A DNA stretch of 64,000 bases, taken from contig NZ_PCOC01000001.1 of the NCBI RefSeq assembly GCF_002975205.1, positions 1,178,001 through 1,242,000 on the forward strand, in the 5' to 3' direction. Each line of letters opens with the position of its first letter. Positions within the stretch are counted from its first letter, which is position 1. Source of the DNA: Ochrobactrum vermis (lineage in GTDB: Bacteria > Pseudomonadota > Alphaproteobacteria > Rhizobiales > Rhizobiaceae). The position numbers and the translations under genes are program-made. Below the pieces are notes generated by a model. The model made no database searches. It saw only the letters and a list, made by a program, of their open reading frames with translations, and was not told the origin of the DNA. Positions 1 to 9,414 of the stretch are shown here, piece by piece.

Positions 1-1
1 G

Positions 2-1312
2 CGCGCGTTCATCGCTGCCGACGATATGAAGTGGGCGATGCGCGTCGTGAATATCGGCGGCAAGCGCACCAGCGCAAAGTCGCCGGAAGGTGTTTTGAAG
101 GCGGGTGACATCGTCTATGTCTCCAAGGAAGGCGATTCCCGCTATCGCCTCCAACAGCCGCCGAAACTTGAGGGTGCGCTCGTTGCCATGGACCCGCATA
201 CGGGCCGTGTTCTGGCCATGGTCGGCGGCTTCTCTTACGCTGAATCGGAATTTAATCGCGCAACGCAGGCCTATCGCCAGCCAGGTTCCTCGTTCAAGCC
301 GTTCGTTTATGCTGCGGCACTCGATAACGGCTATACGCCTGCTTCCGTGGTTCTGGATGGCCCGCTGGAAGTCAATCAGGGTGGCTCGCTTGGCGTCTGG
401 GCCCCGAAGAATTATTCCGGCAAGTTCTCCGGCCCTTCCACGCTGCGCTACGGTATCGAACAGTCGCGCAACGTGATGACCGTGCGTCTGGCGCAGGACA
501 TGGGCATGAAGCTCGTGGCCGAATATGCTGAACGCTTCGGGATCTACGACAAGATGCTGCCGGTTCTTTCGATGGCGCTCGGCGCAGGCGAAACGACGGT
601 TCTGCGCATGGTGACGGCCTATTCCATCATGGCGAATGGCGGCCAGAGCATAACGCCGTCCATGATCGACCGCATTCAGGATCGCTACGGCAAGACTGTA
701 TTCAAGCACGATGCTCGCCAGTGCGAGGGCTGCAACGCGCAAGACTGGGCCAATCAGGACGAGCCAACATTGATCGATAATCGCGATCAGGTGCTCGACC
801 CCATGACCGCCTATCAGATCACCTCGATGATGGAAGGTGTCGTTCAGCGCGGTACGGCGCAGATCTTGAAGAGCCTCGATCGTCCAATGGCCGGCAAGAC
901 CGGTACGACGAACGACGAGAAGGACGCTTGGTTTGTAGGCTTCACGCCTGATCTCGTGGTTGGTGTCTTCATGGGCTATGACACGCCGACGCCGCTCGGA
1001 CGCGGCAACACGGGTGGCGGTCTGGCGGCGCCAGTGTTCAAGTCCTTCATGGAGCAGGCTCTGGCCGGAACGCCGAAAGTGGATTTCCGCGTACCTGAAG
1101 GCATGACGGTTATCGCTATCAACCGGAAGACCGGCATGCGGGCCAATCAGGGTGATCCGAATGTGATCATGGAGGCTTTCAAGCCGGGCACAGGTCCGTC
1201 TGACAGCTATTCGGTCATTGGTATGGATTCGTTCCGTGAAGGCTCACCAGTTGCGCCACAGTCGCCGCAGGCAACACGTGCGATCAACTCCGGTTCCGGC
1301 GGGCTTTACTGA
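2..1312 (+). CDS. mrcA: penicillin-binding protein 1A, C-terminal part (5' end outside window)
   Basis: This is the C-terminal part of a class A penicillin-binding protein, a bifunctional enzyme that polymerises and cross-links peptidoglycan in the periplasm. The frame is already open at base 2, so the glycosyltransferase half and membrane anchor lie to the left of the window. The transpeptidase signature is complete. SSFK at 287-298 is the SxxK box with the acylated serine, SRN follows at 464-472, and KTG is at about 896-904. The tail is rich in Gly, Ser and Pro, as usual for these proteins. It stops with TGA and prfB follows 157 bases later. Assignment to PBP1A rather than another class A enzyme rests on overall similarity and on my memory that mrcA precedes prfB in Rhizobiales. 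Confidence 0.9.
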   Translation, partial: RAFIAADDMKWAMRVVNIGGKRTSAKSPEGVLKAGDIVYVSKEGDSRYRLQQPPKLEGALVAMDPHTGRVLAMVGGFSYAESEFNRATQAYRQPGSSFKPFVYAAALDNGYTPASVVLDGPLEVNQGGSLGVWAPKNYSGKFSGPSTLRYGIEQSRNVMTVRLAQDMGMKLVAEYAERFGIYDKMLPVLSMALGAGETTVLRMVTAYSIMANGGQSITPSMIDRIQDRYGKTVFKHDARQCEGCNAQDWANQDEPTLIDNRDQVLDPMTAYQITSMMEGVVQRGTAQILKSLDRPMAGKTGTTNDEKDAWFVGFTPDLVVGVFMGYDTPTPLGRGNTGGGLAAPVFKSFMEQALAGTPKVDFRVPEGMTVIAINRKTGMRANQGDPNVIMEAFKPGTGPSDSYSVIGMDSFREGSPVAPQSPQATRAINSGSGGLY

Positions 1313-1343
1313 TCGGGAAAAGCAGGGCTTTACCCTTTACACT

Positions 1344-1373
1344 GCGCCGCGCGCTCACTATGGTCCGCGGCGC
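1344..1373. other. 8-bp GC hairpin between mrcA and prfB
   Basis: GCGCCGCG at 1344-1351 is exactly complementary to CGCGGCGC at 1366-1373 across a 14-base loop. No T-run follows, so it is not a typical intrinsic terminator. It could be a weak terminator or an mRNA-stabilising hairpin after mrcA. Confidence 0.4.
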
Positions 1374-1469
1374 CTGGACTGACCGTCCATACCCGAAAGT
1401 CTGAGCCTCATAATTGACCGGCTCAGCTTCTCAGATGAAATAGACTGATATTGAAGGAACGATTTGCCC

Positions 1470-2598
1470 ATGCGCGCGGAAATCGAGACGCTGGTTGACG
1501 AAATCAAGCAGGCCATAAGCCTGCTGAGGAGGCATCTTTGACTGGGATCAGGCGATAAAACGTCTCGGCTATCTCAATCAGAGAGCTGAAGATCCCACGC
1601 TTTGGAATGATGCACAGGAAGCCCAGAAGCTGATGCGCGAGCGCCAGCAGCTGGAAGACAGCATCAATGGCATCAATCAGCTTACCCAGACGCTGAACGA
1701 CAGCATCGAACTCATCGCCATGGGCGAGGAAGAAGACGACAAGTCGATCATTCAGGATGCGGAAAACACCATCCGTGAACTGAAGGTCGAGATTGATCGT
1801 CGCCAGATCGACATGCTGCTATCGGGCGAAGCCGACGCGAACGATACCTATATCGAAGTGCATGCCGGTGCTGGTGGTACGGAAAGCCAGGATTGGGCGT
1901 CGATGCTGCTGCGCATGTATACGCGCTGGGCGGAACGGAGCGGCCGCAAGGTCGAAGTGATGGAAGTGCATGATGGCGAAGAAGCAGGCATCAAGTCCGC
2001 GACCATCCTCGTCAAAGGGCACAATTCATACGGCATGATGAAGACAGAATCGGGCGTCCATCGTCTGGTCCGTATCTCGCCTTATGACTCCAACGCTCGC
2101 CGTCACACGTCCTTCGCCAGCATCTGGGTCTATCCTGTGATCGACGACAATATCGACGTTCAGGTGACCGAAGCGGATGTTCGCATCGATACCTATCGCG
2201 CTTCGGGCGCTGGCGGCCAGCACGTCAATACCACCGATTCAGCGGTGCGTATCACGCATATCGCGACCGGAATTGTGGTGCAGTGTCAGGCAGAACGCTC
2301 ACAGCACAAAAACCGCGAAAAGGCATGGTCGATGCTGCGTGCGCGCCTCTACGAAGAGGAGCTGAAAAAGCGCGAAGCGGCGACGGATGCAGCGAATGCC
2401 ACGAAGACCGAAATCGGTTGGGGGCATCAGATTCGCTCCTACGTCCTGCAGCCTTACCAGCTCGTCAAAGACTTGCGCACGGGTGTTGAAAGCACGAACC
2501 CACAGGAAGTGCTGGATGGTTCCGTTACGCCATTTATGGAAGCCGCGCTTGCCCATCGTATTCAGGGCGGCGGCGAAATGGTCGACGACATCGACTGA
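1470..2598 (+). CDS. prfB: peptide chain release factor 2 (programmed +1 frameshift)
   Basis: Release factor 2 recognises UGA and UAA stop codons and triggers peptide release on the ribosome. The gene starts at ATG 1470, after GAAGGA. It reads 23 codons to an in-frame TGA at 1539, shifts +1 on CTT-TGA-C, and continues in the second frame to 2598. The GGQ loop that enters the peptidyl-transferase centre is visible in [10 protein letters not shown]. The stop-recognition tripeptide appears as SPY in the context VRISPYDSN, where gammaproteobacteria have SPF. A caller that ignores frameshifting would start it falsely at 1633 and lose about 54 residues. Translation is autoregulated: low RF2 makes the ribosome pause at UGA and favours the shift. 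Confidence 0.97.
1527..1542 (+). promoter_or_regulatory. prfB programmed +1 frameshift site
   Basis: The site is AGGAGG (1527-1532), three bases, CTT (1536-1538), TGA (1539-1541) and C. An internal Shine-Dalgarno close to a CTT slippery codon, then a UGA in the poor C context, is the conserved prfB recoding signal. Bases 1540-1542 (GAC) begin the +1 frame. Confidence 0.95.
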
Positions 2599-2600
2599 TT

Positions 2601-2676
2601 AGAGCGCATCCCGAAAAGTGTGAAACGGTTTTCGGAACAAGATGCGCGTTAAAACAAGCAATCAGATCGGCGCTCT
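2601..2676. repeat. dispersed palindromic repeat, copy 1
   Basis: The core is GCGCATCCCGAAAAGTGTGA followed by AACGGTTTTCGG and a closing GATGCGCG arm. The unit is bounded by AGAGCG (2601-2606) and CGCTCT (2671-2676), which are complementary. The same core recurs near 9206, 9265, 9323, 22675, 24278 and 33312. It lies just after the prfB stop. Confidence 0.85.
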
Positions 2677-2705
2677 AATTGCACATATGCGTGCATAGAA
2701 ACAAA

Positions 2706-2729
2706 ACCCGGCTTCTGGCCGGGTTTTTT
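2706..2729. terminator. bidirectional intrinsic terminator after prfB
   Basis: ACCCGGC (2706-2712) pairs with GCCGGGT (2718-2724) around a five-base loop, followed by five more T. An A-run precedes the stem, so it can also end the convergent M23 peptidase transcript. Confidence 0.85.
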
Positions 2730-2741
2730 CGTTTCAGGAAC

Positions 2742-4091
2742 TCAAAGCAATGGTTCTATCTGTTTGCCCGCTTTGAGAAAATTGACAGGATTGACCGCGC
2801 GCCCGTTTTCACGGACTTCATAATGCAAGTGACTGCCAGTCGAGCGTCCCGAGCTTCCTGCTTCGCCAACAATGGTCCCCGCGGCAACCTGTTGTCCGTC
2901 GCGCACGAGAACGCGGCTTAGATGTGCGAAACGGGTCGAGAACCCATTGCCGTGGTCGATCTCGACCATATTACCGTATCCGCCGAAACGACCAGCCTTC
3001 GTGACCTTGCCTGCTGCGGTGGATTTCACCGTCTGGCCGTAAGCGGCGCGAAAGTCGATACCGGAGTGGAACGCAGCCGTTCCGAGAAACGGATCGCGGC
3101 GTACGCCGAACAGGCTCGTTACTGGCTTGTCGGGTGCCGGATTGGCGAGGGGCAGGGCACTTACACGCTCACGCACCTGATCAAGCCGGTCAAGCGCGCT
3201 GTCGAGGTTACGCAACTGCATATCAAAATCATTGACGACGGTTCCGGGTGACGAAACCGGAATAAGTGGGCCACCCATCGCAATTGCAGCATTGTGTGAT
3301 GTTTCGATCCGCAAGCCAGCCGCATTCAAAGTATCGATAATACTGTCCGCCTTTTCATAAGCGGCATCGGCCAGCACACGCACCTTGCCATTCTGTTCGC
3401 TTTCGATGCGATGAAGGTTCCGGGTGATGGTGGCCAGTATCTTGTCGGAGGTCTCAAGTGTCGATTCACCCGAAAGTCCGCCTGAAAGACGCAACCCTAT
3501 CGAACCAGCGTCTGCGCGCCGGTCTGGCTTTCCAACTGGAGATTTTCCGGGCACTGGCCCAGTGATGATCGGGTCGATGCCCGGATTGCGTCCTGCCAGA
3601 GCCTCGTCAGGGATAAGCTGGCTATGCTGCTCCAGATCCGGCGCCCTCTCCGTTGGCATTTCCGGCATCGGCTGCAATTGCGAAGCTCGTTCCAGGAGAG
3701 GTGCGAGTTTGCCATCGCGCGCGCTCAACGTCTGTTGGCGCTGCATCAATTCGGCTACCTTGTTCTCCATCACCTGCTGATCGAGCATTTGTCGACTGGT
3801 AATGCGATCAACCTCAGTGCGAAGGGCGGAAATTCGATCTTCATAGAGCTGCTGGTTGCGGGCATGACGCGCGATACCGGCGCTCATGAGGTCGTCGCGC
3901 AGCACGAGATAGGCAGTCGCTCCAAGATATCCCGCCGAAAGCGCCAGAAAAGCTGCACCACCAAGGGCGGCCATCCAGGGACGAAACGTGAAATGGCTGA
4001 TCTTTTCGCCGCGCGCAATAATCAGGACAGGCGGTTCTTTGCGCTCTCCGAACACCTTTTTTGTCGATGTTTTTGCCTGCTTCCCAGTCAT
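2742..4091 (-). CDS. M23 family metallopeptidase (LytM/NlpD-type), membrane-anchored
   Basis: A 449-residue inner-membrane protein with a periplasmic C-terminal M23 (LytM) peptidase domain, the class that cuts or regulates cutting of peptidoglycan cross-links. One membrane segment lies at about residues 38-62. A charged region rich in Gln, Glu and Arg (about 75-130) is likely coiled coil. The peptidase domain fills the last ~110 residues. HSGID (about 342-346) and HLHYEV (about 421-426) carry the expected zinc ligands, so it should be active rather than a degenerate EnvC/NlpD-type activator. It converges on prfB through a shared terminator. Its exact partner in division or elongation cannot be told from sequence. 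Confidence 0.85.
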   Translation of the reverse strand: MTGKQAKTSTKKVFGERKEPPVLIIARGEKISHFTFRPWMAALGGAAFLALSAGYLGATAYLVLRDDLMSAGIARHARNQQLYEDRISALRTEVDRITSRQMLDQQVMENKVAELMQRQQTLSARDGKLAPLLERASQLQPMPEMPTERAPDLEQHSQLIPDEALAGRNPGIDPIITGPVPGKSPVGKPDRRADAGSIGLRLSGGLSGESTLETSDKILATITRNLHRIESEQNGKVRVLADAAYEKADSIIDTLNAAGLRIETSHNAAIAMGGPLIPVSSPGTVVNDFDMQLRNLDSALDRLDQVRERVSALPLANPAPDKPVTSLFGVRRDPFLGTAAFHSGIDFRAAYGQTVKSTAAGKVTKAGRFGGYGNMVEIDHGNGFSTRFAHLSRVLVRDGQQVAAGTIVGEAGSSGRSTGSHLHYEVRENGRAVNPVNFLKAGKQIEPLL

Positions 4092-4222
4092 GCCAGCCGC
4101 ATGCCCCTTCTCGATTCCCTGGTTTGATTACAACTTATTAGGGTTAACAGACCTTTACATTTGAGGCTTGCGCGGGCCATGCGATCAGGTTTGTTTTCAC
4201 TAGGGTGCATTTGAGGAAGCGG

Positions 4223-5050
4223 CTAGATCGATACAGGTGACAGAGAGCGGTAAAAGGACGGCGTCAATCCTGCTTCGGCGCGTGCCAGTTCATTGAACGG
4301 CGGTTTCAGGTCACCTCGGAAATTGGCGCGAACCAGTTCCTGAAATCTTGCCGCGGGATCAATTCTGTTCTTGGCACAGAAGAAACGGAACCATTTGGCG
4401 CCCACGGCGACATGCGTTTTCTCATCATTGTAAATGATGTCGAGAATAGCAGCGGTCTCATGGTCACCGGTCTCAATCATTTTCTCGAGCAGGGATGGCG
4501 TCACATCCAGTCCGCGCGCCTCAAGAATAAGCGGCACGACGGCGAGACGAGCTTCAAGGTCGTTGCGTGTCTGGTGTGCAGACTGCCAAAGCCCGTCATG
4601 AGCGGGCATGTCTCCATAGTCCGCGCCGAGCGACTTGAGACGATCACGCAACAGCGTGAAATGGCGAGCTTCATCATCGGCGACTTTCATCCATCCATCG
4701 AAGAAACTGCGCGGTATGGGTTTGGCGGCAAACCGGGCAATGATGTCGAGTGCAAGATCAATGGCATTCAGCTCGATATGGGCGAGTGCATGCATGAGCG
4801 CAATACGCCCATGTTCCGTGTGAAGCGAGCGCTTCTTCATCATGCGCGGCGGCACAAGTTCAGGCTTTTCAGGGCGTCCGGGACGCTCAGGCAATGGTGG
4901 ATCGAGCGGGCTGCGAACCGAGAGCCTGCGCCCGAACCAGCGATGAGCGGTTTCCCGCGTCAGCCTTACCTTTTCATCAAGATTGCTGGCAGATATTGCG
5001 CGGATGGCGTTACCGCGCAGCGTCTGCTCGTGCGATGGCTTGTTCGTCAT
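4223..5050 (-). CDS. DUF455 ferritin-like domain protein
   Basis: A 275-residue protein of the DUF455 family, which adopts a ferritin-like four-helix fold. The expected di-metal pattern is visible as Glu and His pairs in HIELNAIDLALD, ADDEARHF, ETGDHE and NDEKTHV. No enzymatic function is established for the family that I know of. The start lies three bases after the stop of the upstream bcp gene on the same strand, so the two are almost certainly cotranscribed. Pairing a ferritin-like protein with a peroxiredoxin suggests a role in oxidative stress or iron handling; this is inference. Confidence 0.85.
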   Translation of the reverse strand: MTNKPSHEQTLRGNAIRAISASNLDEKVRLTRETAHRWFGRRLSVRSPLDPPLPERPGRPEKPELVPPRMMKKRSLHTEHGRIALMHALAHIELNAIDLALDIIARFAAKPIPRSFFDGWMKVADDEARHFTLLRDRLKSLGADYGDMPAHDGLWQSAHQTRNDLEARLAVVPLILEARGLDVTPSLLEKMIETGDHETAAILDIIYNDEKTHVAVGAKWFRFFCAKNRIDPAARFQELVRANFRGDLKPPFNELARAEAGLTPSFYRSLSPVSI

Positions 5051-5053
5051 CGT

Positions 5054-5518
5054 TCAAAGTACGCGAGCGGCTTCCAGCACGGCCTCGGCATGGCCGTCGA
5101 CTTTGACCTTGTTCCAGATTCGGGCAATGCGCCCATTCGCATCGATCAGGAAGGACGTGCGTTCCACACCCATATATTTGCGGCCATACATGCTCTTTTC
5201 GACCCACACGCCATAGGCTTCAAGGGCGACACGATCTTCATCGGCGGCAAGATCGACAGTCAGGTCATGTTTCTTGCGAAATTTCGCATGTTTCGTCGCG
5301 CTATCAAGAGAAAGGCCGATGACGCGGACTCCTATCTTGTCGAACTCCGGTTTCAACCGAGAGAAAGCAATCGATTCCTTGGTGCAGCCGGACGTGTCGT
5401 CTTTCGGGTAGAAGTAGATGACGACTGGTTTGCCTTTGAGGGAAGACAGGGAGATTTCGCCATTATCCGAAGGCAGAGTGAAATCGGGTGCCGGATCGCC
5501 AACTTGGGGATGAGCCAT
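5054..5518 (-). CDS. bcp: thioredoxin-dependent thiol peroxidase, Bcp/PrxQ family
   Basis: A 154-residue cytoplasmic peroxiredoxin that reduces hydrogen peroxide and organic hydroperoxides. The peroxidatic cysteine is in DDTSGCTKES (about residue 45), with the thioredoxin-like AhpC/TSA core around it (PAPDFTLPSDNGE, VVIYFYPKDDT). The resolving cysteine found five residues later in E. coli Bcp is absent and there is no other cysteine. The enzyme must therefore work as a 1-Cys peroxiredoxin with an external thiol. It is the first gene of a probable two-gene operon with the DUF455 gene. Confidence 0.9.
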   Translation of the reverse strand: MAHPQVGDPAPDFTLPSDNGEISLSSLKGKPVVIYFYPKDDTSGCTKESIAFSRLKPEFDKIGVRVIGLSLDSATKHAKFRKKHDLTVDLAADEDRVALEAYGVWVEKSMYGRKYMGVERTSFLIDANGRIARIWNKVKVDGHAEAVLEAARVL

Positions 5519-5761
5519 ATCTGCGCCTTTCTTTTATGGATTAGGATGGAAACCACCTGTTACAAGTCAGAGCTATCGCATTCAGGCAAAGCTTGTGCAA
5601 CCATTGATGCCGACGTCGTTGTGATGTGGGATGATTGGCGCAGGGCTGCCAGCGCAAACGCGTGAACCGGGCTGGAAGTCGTTATAAAACAGATGATTAC
5701 GATCATTTAATGAAGTAAACTCTAAGAGATCGTAGGGCATGGCACTCTTTTTCTGGCTGGG

Positions 5762-8700
5762 TTGTTGACAGAGAAACCGCAGAAGATCCGCTTCAGCAAG
5801 CGGGAGATGGAAAGAATCGAGCGTCTCGCCGCCGATGGCGAGTATGGCTATTTGCCCGGCCCGGCGCGTTCGAGCCGTTCCTTTCTGTCGCGCTGTTCCC
5901 ATGCAATTTTGTCGATCTGTATTCTGCTGGTTCTCGTCGTCGGTGCCGGTTTCGTCATCCTTCGCAGTGGCGTTGACAGCAATCTTCTGCGTGACGAAGC
6001 ACAGAAAAGCCTGACCCATATTCTTGGCGAAGGTGCCTCCGCGTCCATCGGAAGCGCGGCGCTATCTCTGGATCAGGATAGCCATGTCGCGCTGGAAGCC
6101 CGCAACGTGTCGATTGCCGATCCAAAACAGGGTCTCGAAATCAGCGGGATCAAGTCCGTGCGCCTGGGGCTGGCGCCGCTTCCGCTTTTGACCGGCAAGG
6201 TGCGCGTGGCTCAGCTCGAAGTGGATGGTGTTTCTTTTGAAATGCCGGAAACGAAGGGGCCAGGCTTCTGGAAATCTTTGCCTTACGACGAACATGGCAT
6301 TCTCGATTTTGATGCGATTTCGGGTGAGCTTTTCGCTGCCATGCGCCGTAGCCTTGAGCTTTTGCGCGCGCAGGACACGCATGTCATAGGCATTTTCAAC
6401 AGTACGATTGCTTTCAAGGTCGGCGACGAGCAGCAGGTTCTGGACATAGAACAGGCGCGTCTCATCGAAAATGGCGGGAAGATCGGCATTACCGGCAGTG
6501 TGGTCTGGAAAGGCAAGAAAATTGCACTGGACGGCACGATTGACCGTCATGCGGCTGACAACAGCCTTGCTGGCTTTGAGCTAAACATCCGTGACATCCC
6601 GGTTGCATTGGGGTCTCCGCCTGAAGTTTCTCCGGTTATAAATGGCAATCGCGTCAATCCGGCCCATTTTGAACTGGAAGCTGTGGCGCGGTTGTCATTG
6701 ACGGGATCCGCAGCCGACGGCGACAAACCCGAACGTCTCGCGGCTGAACTCGCTGTCGACGGCATAGATATGCAGATTGGCAGGGTCGAAGATGTGCGTG
6801 GCGGCATTCGTCTTAATCTCGAACACGCGGTGGGCAGCCGTAAGATCGAGATCAAGCCTTCCCGGCTACAGCTCGGTGGGATGCAGGCGCAGTTTAACGG
6901 CGCCTTCGGCCCCGAACCGGAAGCTGAAAACAACACTGGCGGGCCGACTTATCGCTTTGAGGTCCTGACCACGTCAGCGACAAGCATGCCATCGGAATCG
7001 ACCGACCCGCCGCTATCATTCGCCACGCGCATCGCCGGACGTTACATGGCCGACCAGCAGCGCATCCAGTTTGCCAATCTCGACGTGCAGACGGAAACAG
7101 GACAGCTTTTTGGTCAGGGCAGCATGGGTTTCGGCGATGGCTCGCCGGAAATGATCTTCATGCTGCGCATTCCCGAAATGCCGGTAGCCGACGCCAAGCA
7201 TCTCTGGCCAATCGATGTCGCGGACGGCGCTCGCGAATGGGTGCTGAAGAATCTCTTCGGCGGGACTGTCAAGGATAGCCGCATCGATATTTCGCTTGCA
7301 GGCGGTCGCTTCAATGGGCCGGGCTTGCCTCCACCGCTGACGGGCGATGAAATCAAGGCTGATTTCAAGGTTTTCGATACGCGCTTCGATGTCGTTGGAG
7401 AGCTTCCGCCCGTGCGGGATGCCGATGGCGAAATATCGGTCCGTGGCGCCTATACGACCATCAAGCTTTTGAAAGGCGTGGCCTACACGTCGAACAACCG
7501 CAAGGTCGAGGTTTCCGACGGTACGCTTATCATTCCCTGGGGACCGCAGCGCCCTGTTATTGCTGAACTGGATCTCGGTGTTTCTGGTGAAGCATCGGCA
7601 ATCGCTGAGATTGCCGGAAACAAGCCGATCGACGTTTTGAAAAGTGTGCCGTTTCTACCCGGCGATGTGACTGGTGATGTGAAGTCACGGGTCAAGGTGA
7701 ATTTTGCTGTTTCCAAAGATCCGCCGCCCGGTACGCTTAAATGGAACGCTGATATTGGCTTCACTGGTCTTGATATCTCGAAGCCGATCGCGGGATCGTC
7801 AGTCAGTGATGCGACCGGCAACATCAAGGTTGATCAGTCGGCAGCTATTATTACTGCTGATGCGAAGCTCGACGGCATTCCCGCAAAAGTCAGTATGACT
7901 GAACCGGTGGATCGATCGGGACCGGCAAAACGCGAACAAAAAATCAAACTTGATATCGACGACAAGAGCCGTGACGCGGTATTTCCGGGCCTGAACTCCA
8001 TCTTTTCCGGCCCGATGTCGGTCGATCTTGGAATGGAAGATGGCGGCAAGCGTCGTGTTTCAGCCGATCTTGGCAAGACACAGATTGATCTACCATGGCT
8101 CGGATGGCGCAAAGGCGCAGGCATACCGGCAAAGGCGACTTTCGATCTGGTCCAGAGTGCTGACGACAAAAGCAGGATGGACATCAACAATCTTGTCTTT
8201 TCCGGCGACGCTTTTGGCGCAAAGGGAGACCTTTCCATTGCGAAAGGCGATTTCCAATCGGCGAATTTCAGCGAGATCCGTCTGAACAGAAATGACAACC
8301 TAGCAGTCAAGGCTACCAAAAGTGGCGGCGGTTATCGGGTCAACGTGCGCGGGTCGCAATTCGACGCGCGTGCTTTGATCAAGCAGGTTTCCGATCTTGG
8401 CGAGAAGGGTAGCAGCGGTGGAAAATCCAACAATCCACGCGTGGTCGTAAGTGCCCAGATTGACGAAGTCAGCGGCTTTAACAGCGAAACTTTGCGCAAT
8501 GTTGCTGTTTCCTATGAAAGTGCTGGCAGCAAAGTTTCAGGCGTATCGGTCAATGCCGTCACATCGTCCGGCGAATCCTTCGTGGCCACGAACAATGATC
8601 AGGGCGATGCGCGGTCCATCTCGCTCCAGTCGAACGATGCCGGAGCGGTGCTTCGGTTTTTCGATTTCTATGACAAGATGCGCGGCGGCAAAATCACGGT

Positions 8701-9205
8701 TGGACTGGCCGCGCAGGGCAACGGTCCGTTGCGCGGACAGATCGATGCGCGCAACTTTGCTATCATCAATGAACCGCGTCTTGCGAAAATCGTTTCCAGC
8801 TCGCCATCCAGTGGCGGCACAAGTCTCAATCAGGCCGTAAAGCGCGATATTGACGTTTCACGGGTTGATATCGAGCGCGGTTTTTCACTGATTGAGAAAG
8901 GCAACGGTTATCTGAACCTGTCTAAGGGGGTCGTGCGTGGGCCGACTGTCGGCACCACTTTCCAGGGAACGCTCTATGACAAGCAGGGTAACATGTCGAT
9001 CACCGGCACATTCATGCCAGCCTATGGCGTCAACCGGCTATTCGGCGAGGTTCCCATCTTCGGTGCATTGCTTGGAAACGGTCGTGATCGGGGCCTGATC
9101 GGAATTACCTACAAGCTTGTTGGCAGCGCCAAACAGCCACAGGTAATGGTCAATCCGATCTCCGTCATTGCACCTGGCATATTCCGCTCGATCTTCGAGT
9201 TCTAA
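5762..9205 (+). CDS. AsmA/YhdP-type large periplasmic-spanning protein (DUF3971)
   Basis: A protein of about 1,147 residues. A short basic cytoplasmic N-terminus is followed by one membrane helix (about residues 45-70) and a very long beta-rich body of repeated short strands. It ends in an AsmA-like C-terminal domain (VGTTFQGTLYDKQGNMSITG onward). Proteins of this family (YhdP, TamB, AsmA) form elongated grooves that carry phospholipids between inner and outer membranes; that role is known for relatives and inferred here. The start is uncertain. TTG codons at 5762 and 5765 are the earliest usable starts, and ATG at 5807 would still leave the membrane segment intact. The gene stands alone and is followed by a tandem repeat array. 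Confidence 0.8.
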   Translation: MLTEKPQKIRFSKREMERIERLAADGEYGYLPGPARSSRSFLSRCSHAILSICILLVLVVGAGFVILRSGVDSNLLRDEAQKSLTHILGEGASASIGSAALSLDQDSHVALEARNVSIADPKQGLEISGIKSVRLGLAPLPLLTGKVRVAQLEVDGVSFEMPETKGPGFWKSLPYDEHGILDFDAISGELFAAMRRSLELLRAQDTHVIGIFNSTIAFKVGDEQQVLDIEQARLIENGGKIGITGSVVWKGKKIALDGTIDRHAADNSLAGFELNIRDIPVALGSPPEVSPVINGNRVNPAHFELEAVARLSLTGSAADGDKPERLAAELAVDGIDMQIGRVEDVRGGIRLNLEHAVGSRKIEIKPSRLQLGGMQAQFNGAFGPEPEAENNTGGPTYRFEVLTTSATSMPSESTDPPLSFATRIAGRYMADQQRIQFANLDVQTETGQLFGQGSMGFGDGSPEMIFMLRIPEMPVADAKHLWPIDVADGAREWVLKNLFGGTVKDSRIDISLAGGRFNGPGLPPPLTGDEIKADFKVFDTRFDVVGELPPVRDADGEISVRGAYTTIKLLKGVAYTSNNRKVEVSDGTLIIPWGPQRPVIAELDLGVSGEASAIAEIAGNKPIDVLKSVPFLPGDVTGDVKSRVKVNFAVSKDPPPGTLKWNADIGFTGLDISKPIAGSSVSDATGNIKVDQSAAIITADAKLDGIPAKVSMTEPVDRSGPAKREQKIKLDIDDKSRDAVFPGLNSIFSGPMSVDLGMEDGGKRRVSADLGKTQIDLPWLGWRKGAGIPAKATFDLVQSADDKSRMDINNLVFSGDAFGAKGDLSIAKGDFQSANFSEIRLNRNDNLAVKATKSGGGYRVNVRGSQFDARALIKQVSDLGEKGSSGGKSNNPRVVVSAQIDEVSGFNSETLRNVAVSYESAGSKVSGVSVNAVTSSGESFVATNNDQGDARSISLQSNDAGAVLRFFDFYDKMRGGKITVGLAAQGNGPLRGQIDARNFAIINEPRLAKIVSSSPSSGGTSLNQAVKRDIDVSRVDIERGFSLIEKGNGYLNLSKGVVRGPTVGTTFQGTLYDKQGNMSITGTFMPAYGVNRLFGEVPIFGALLGNGRDRGLIGITYKLVGSAKQPQVMVNPISVIAPGIFRSIFEF

Positions 9206-9345
9206 AGCGCATCCCGAAAAGTGTGAAACGGTTTTCGGATGAGATGCGCGCCAAAAAAGCTGGAACGCATCCCGAAAAGTGTGAAACGGCTTTTGGATAA
9301 GATGCGCGTCAAAAAAGCTAGAACGTATTCCGAAAAGTGAAATGG
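9205..9345. repeat. dispersed palindromic repeat, tandem array of three copies
   Basis: Three head-to-tail copies begin near 9206, 9265 and 9323, a period of about 58-59 bases. The first two carry the full GCGCATCCCGAAAAGTGTGA...GATGCGCG structure. The third is cut short after CGAAAAGTGAAATGG. Copies 1 and 2 are each followed by CAAAAAAGCT and a G/A-rich linker, so the linker was duplicated with the core. Confidence 0.85.
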
Positions 9346-9360
9346 TTCGAGTATGCTAAC

Positions 9361-9391
9361 AACAAAGCCGGGCGCGAAGCCCGGCTTTGTT
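9361..9391. terminator. bidirectional terminator between the AsmA-type gene and tyrS
   Basis: AACAAAGCCGGG (9361-9372) pairs perfectly with CCCGGCTTTGTT (9380-9391). It is a 12-bp stem with a seven-base loop and T-rich flanks on both strands, placed between two convergent genes. Confidence 0.8.
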
Positions 9392-9414
9392 GGTTTAATT
9401 ATCGTTCGTTTGGC

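Noticed and set aside
4412..5665. Long open frame antisense to the DUF455 and bcp genes
   Set aside because: Both genes beneath it have clear family motifs; the antisense product has none.
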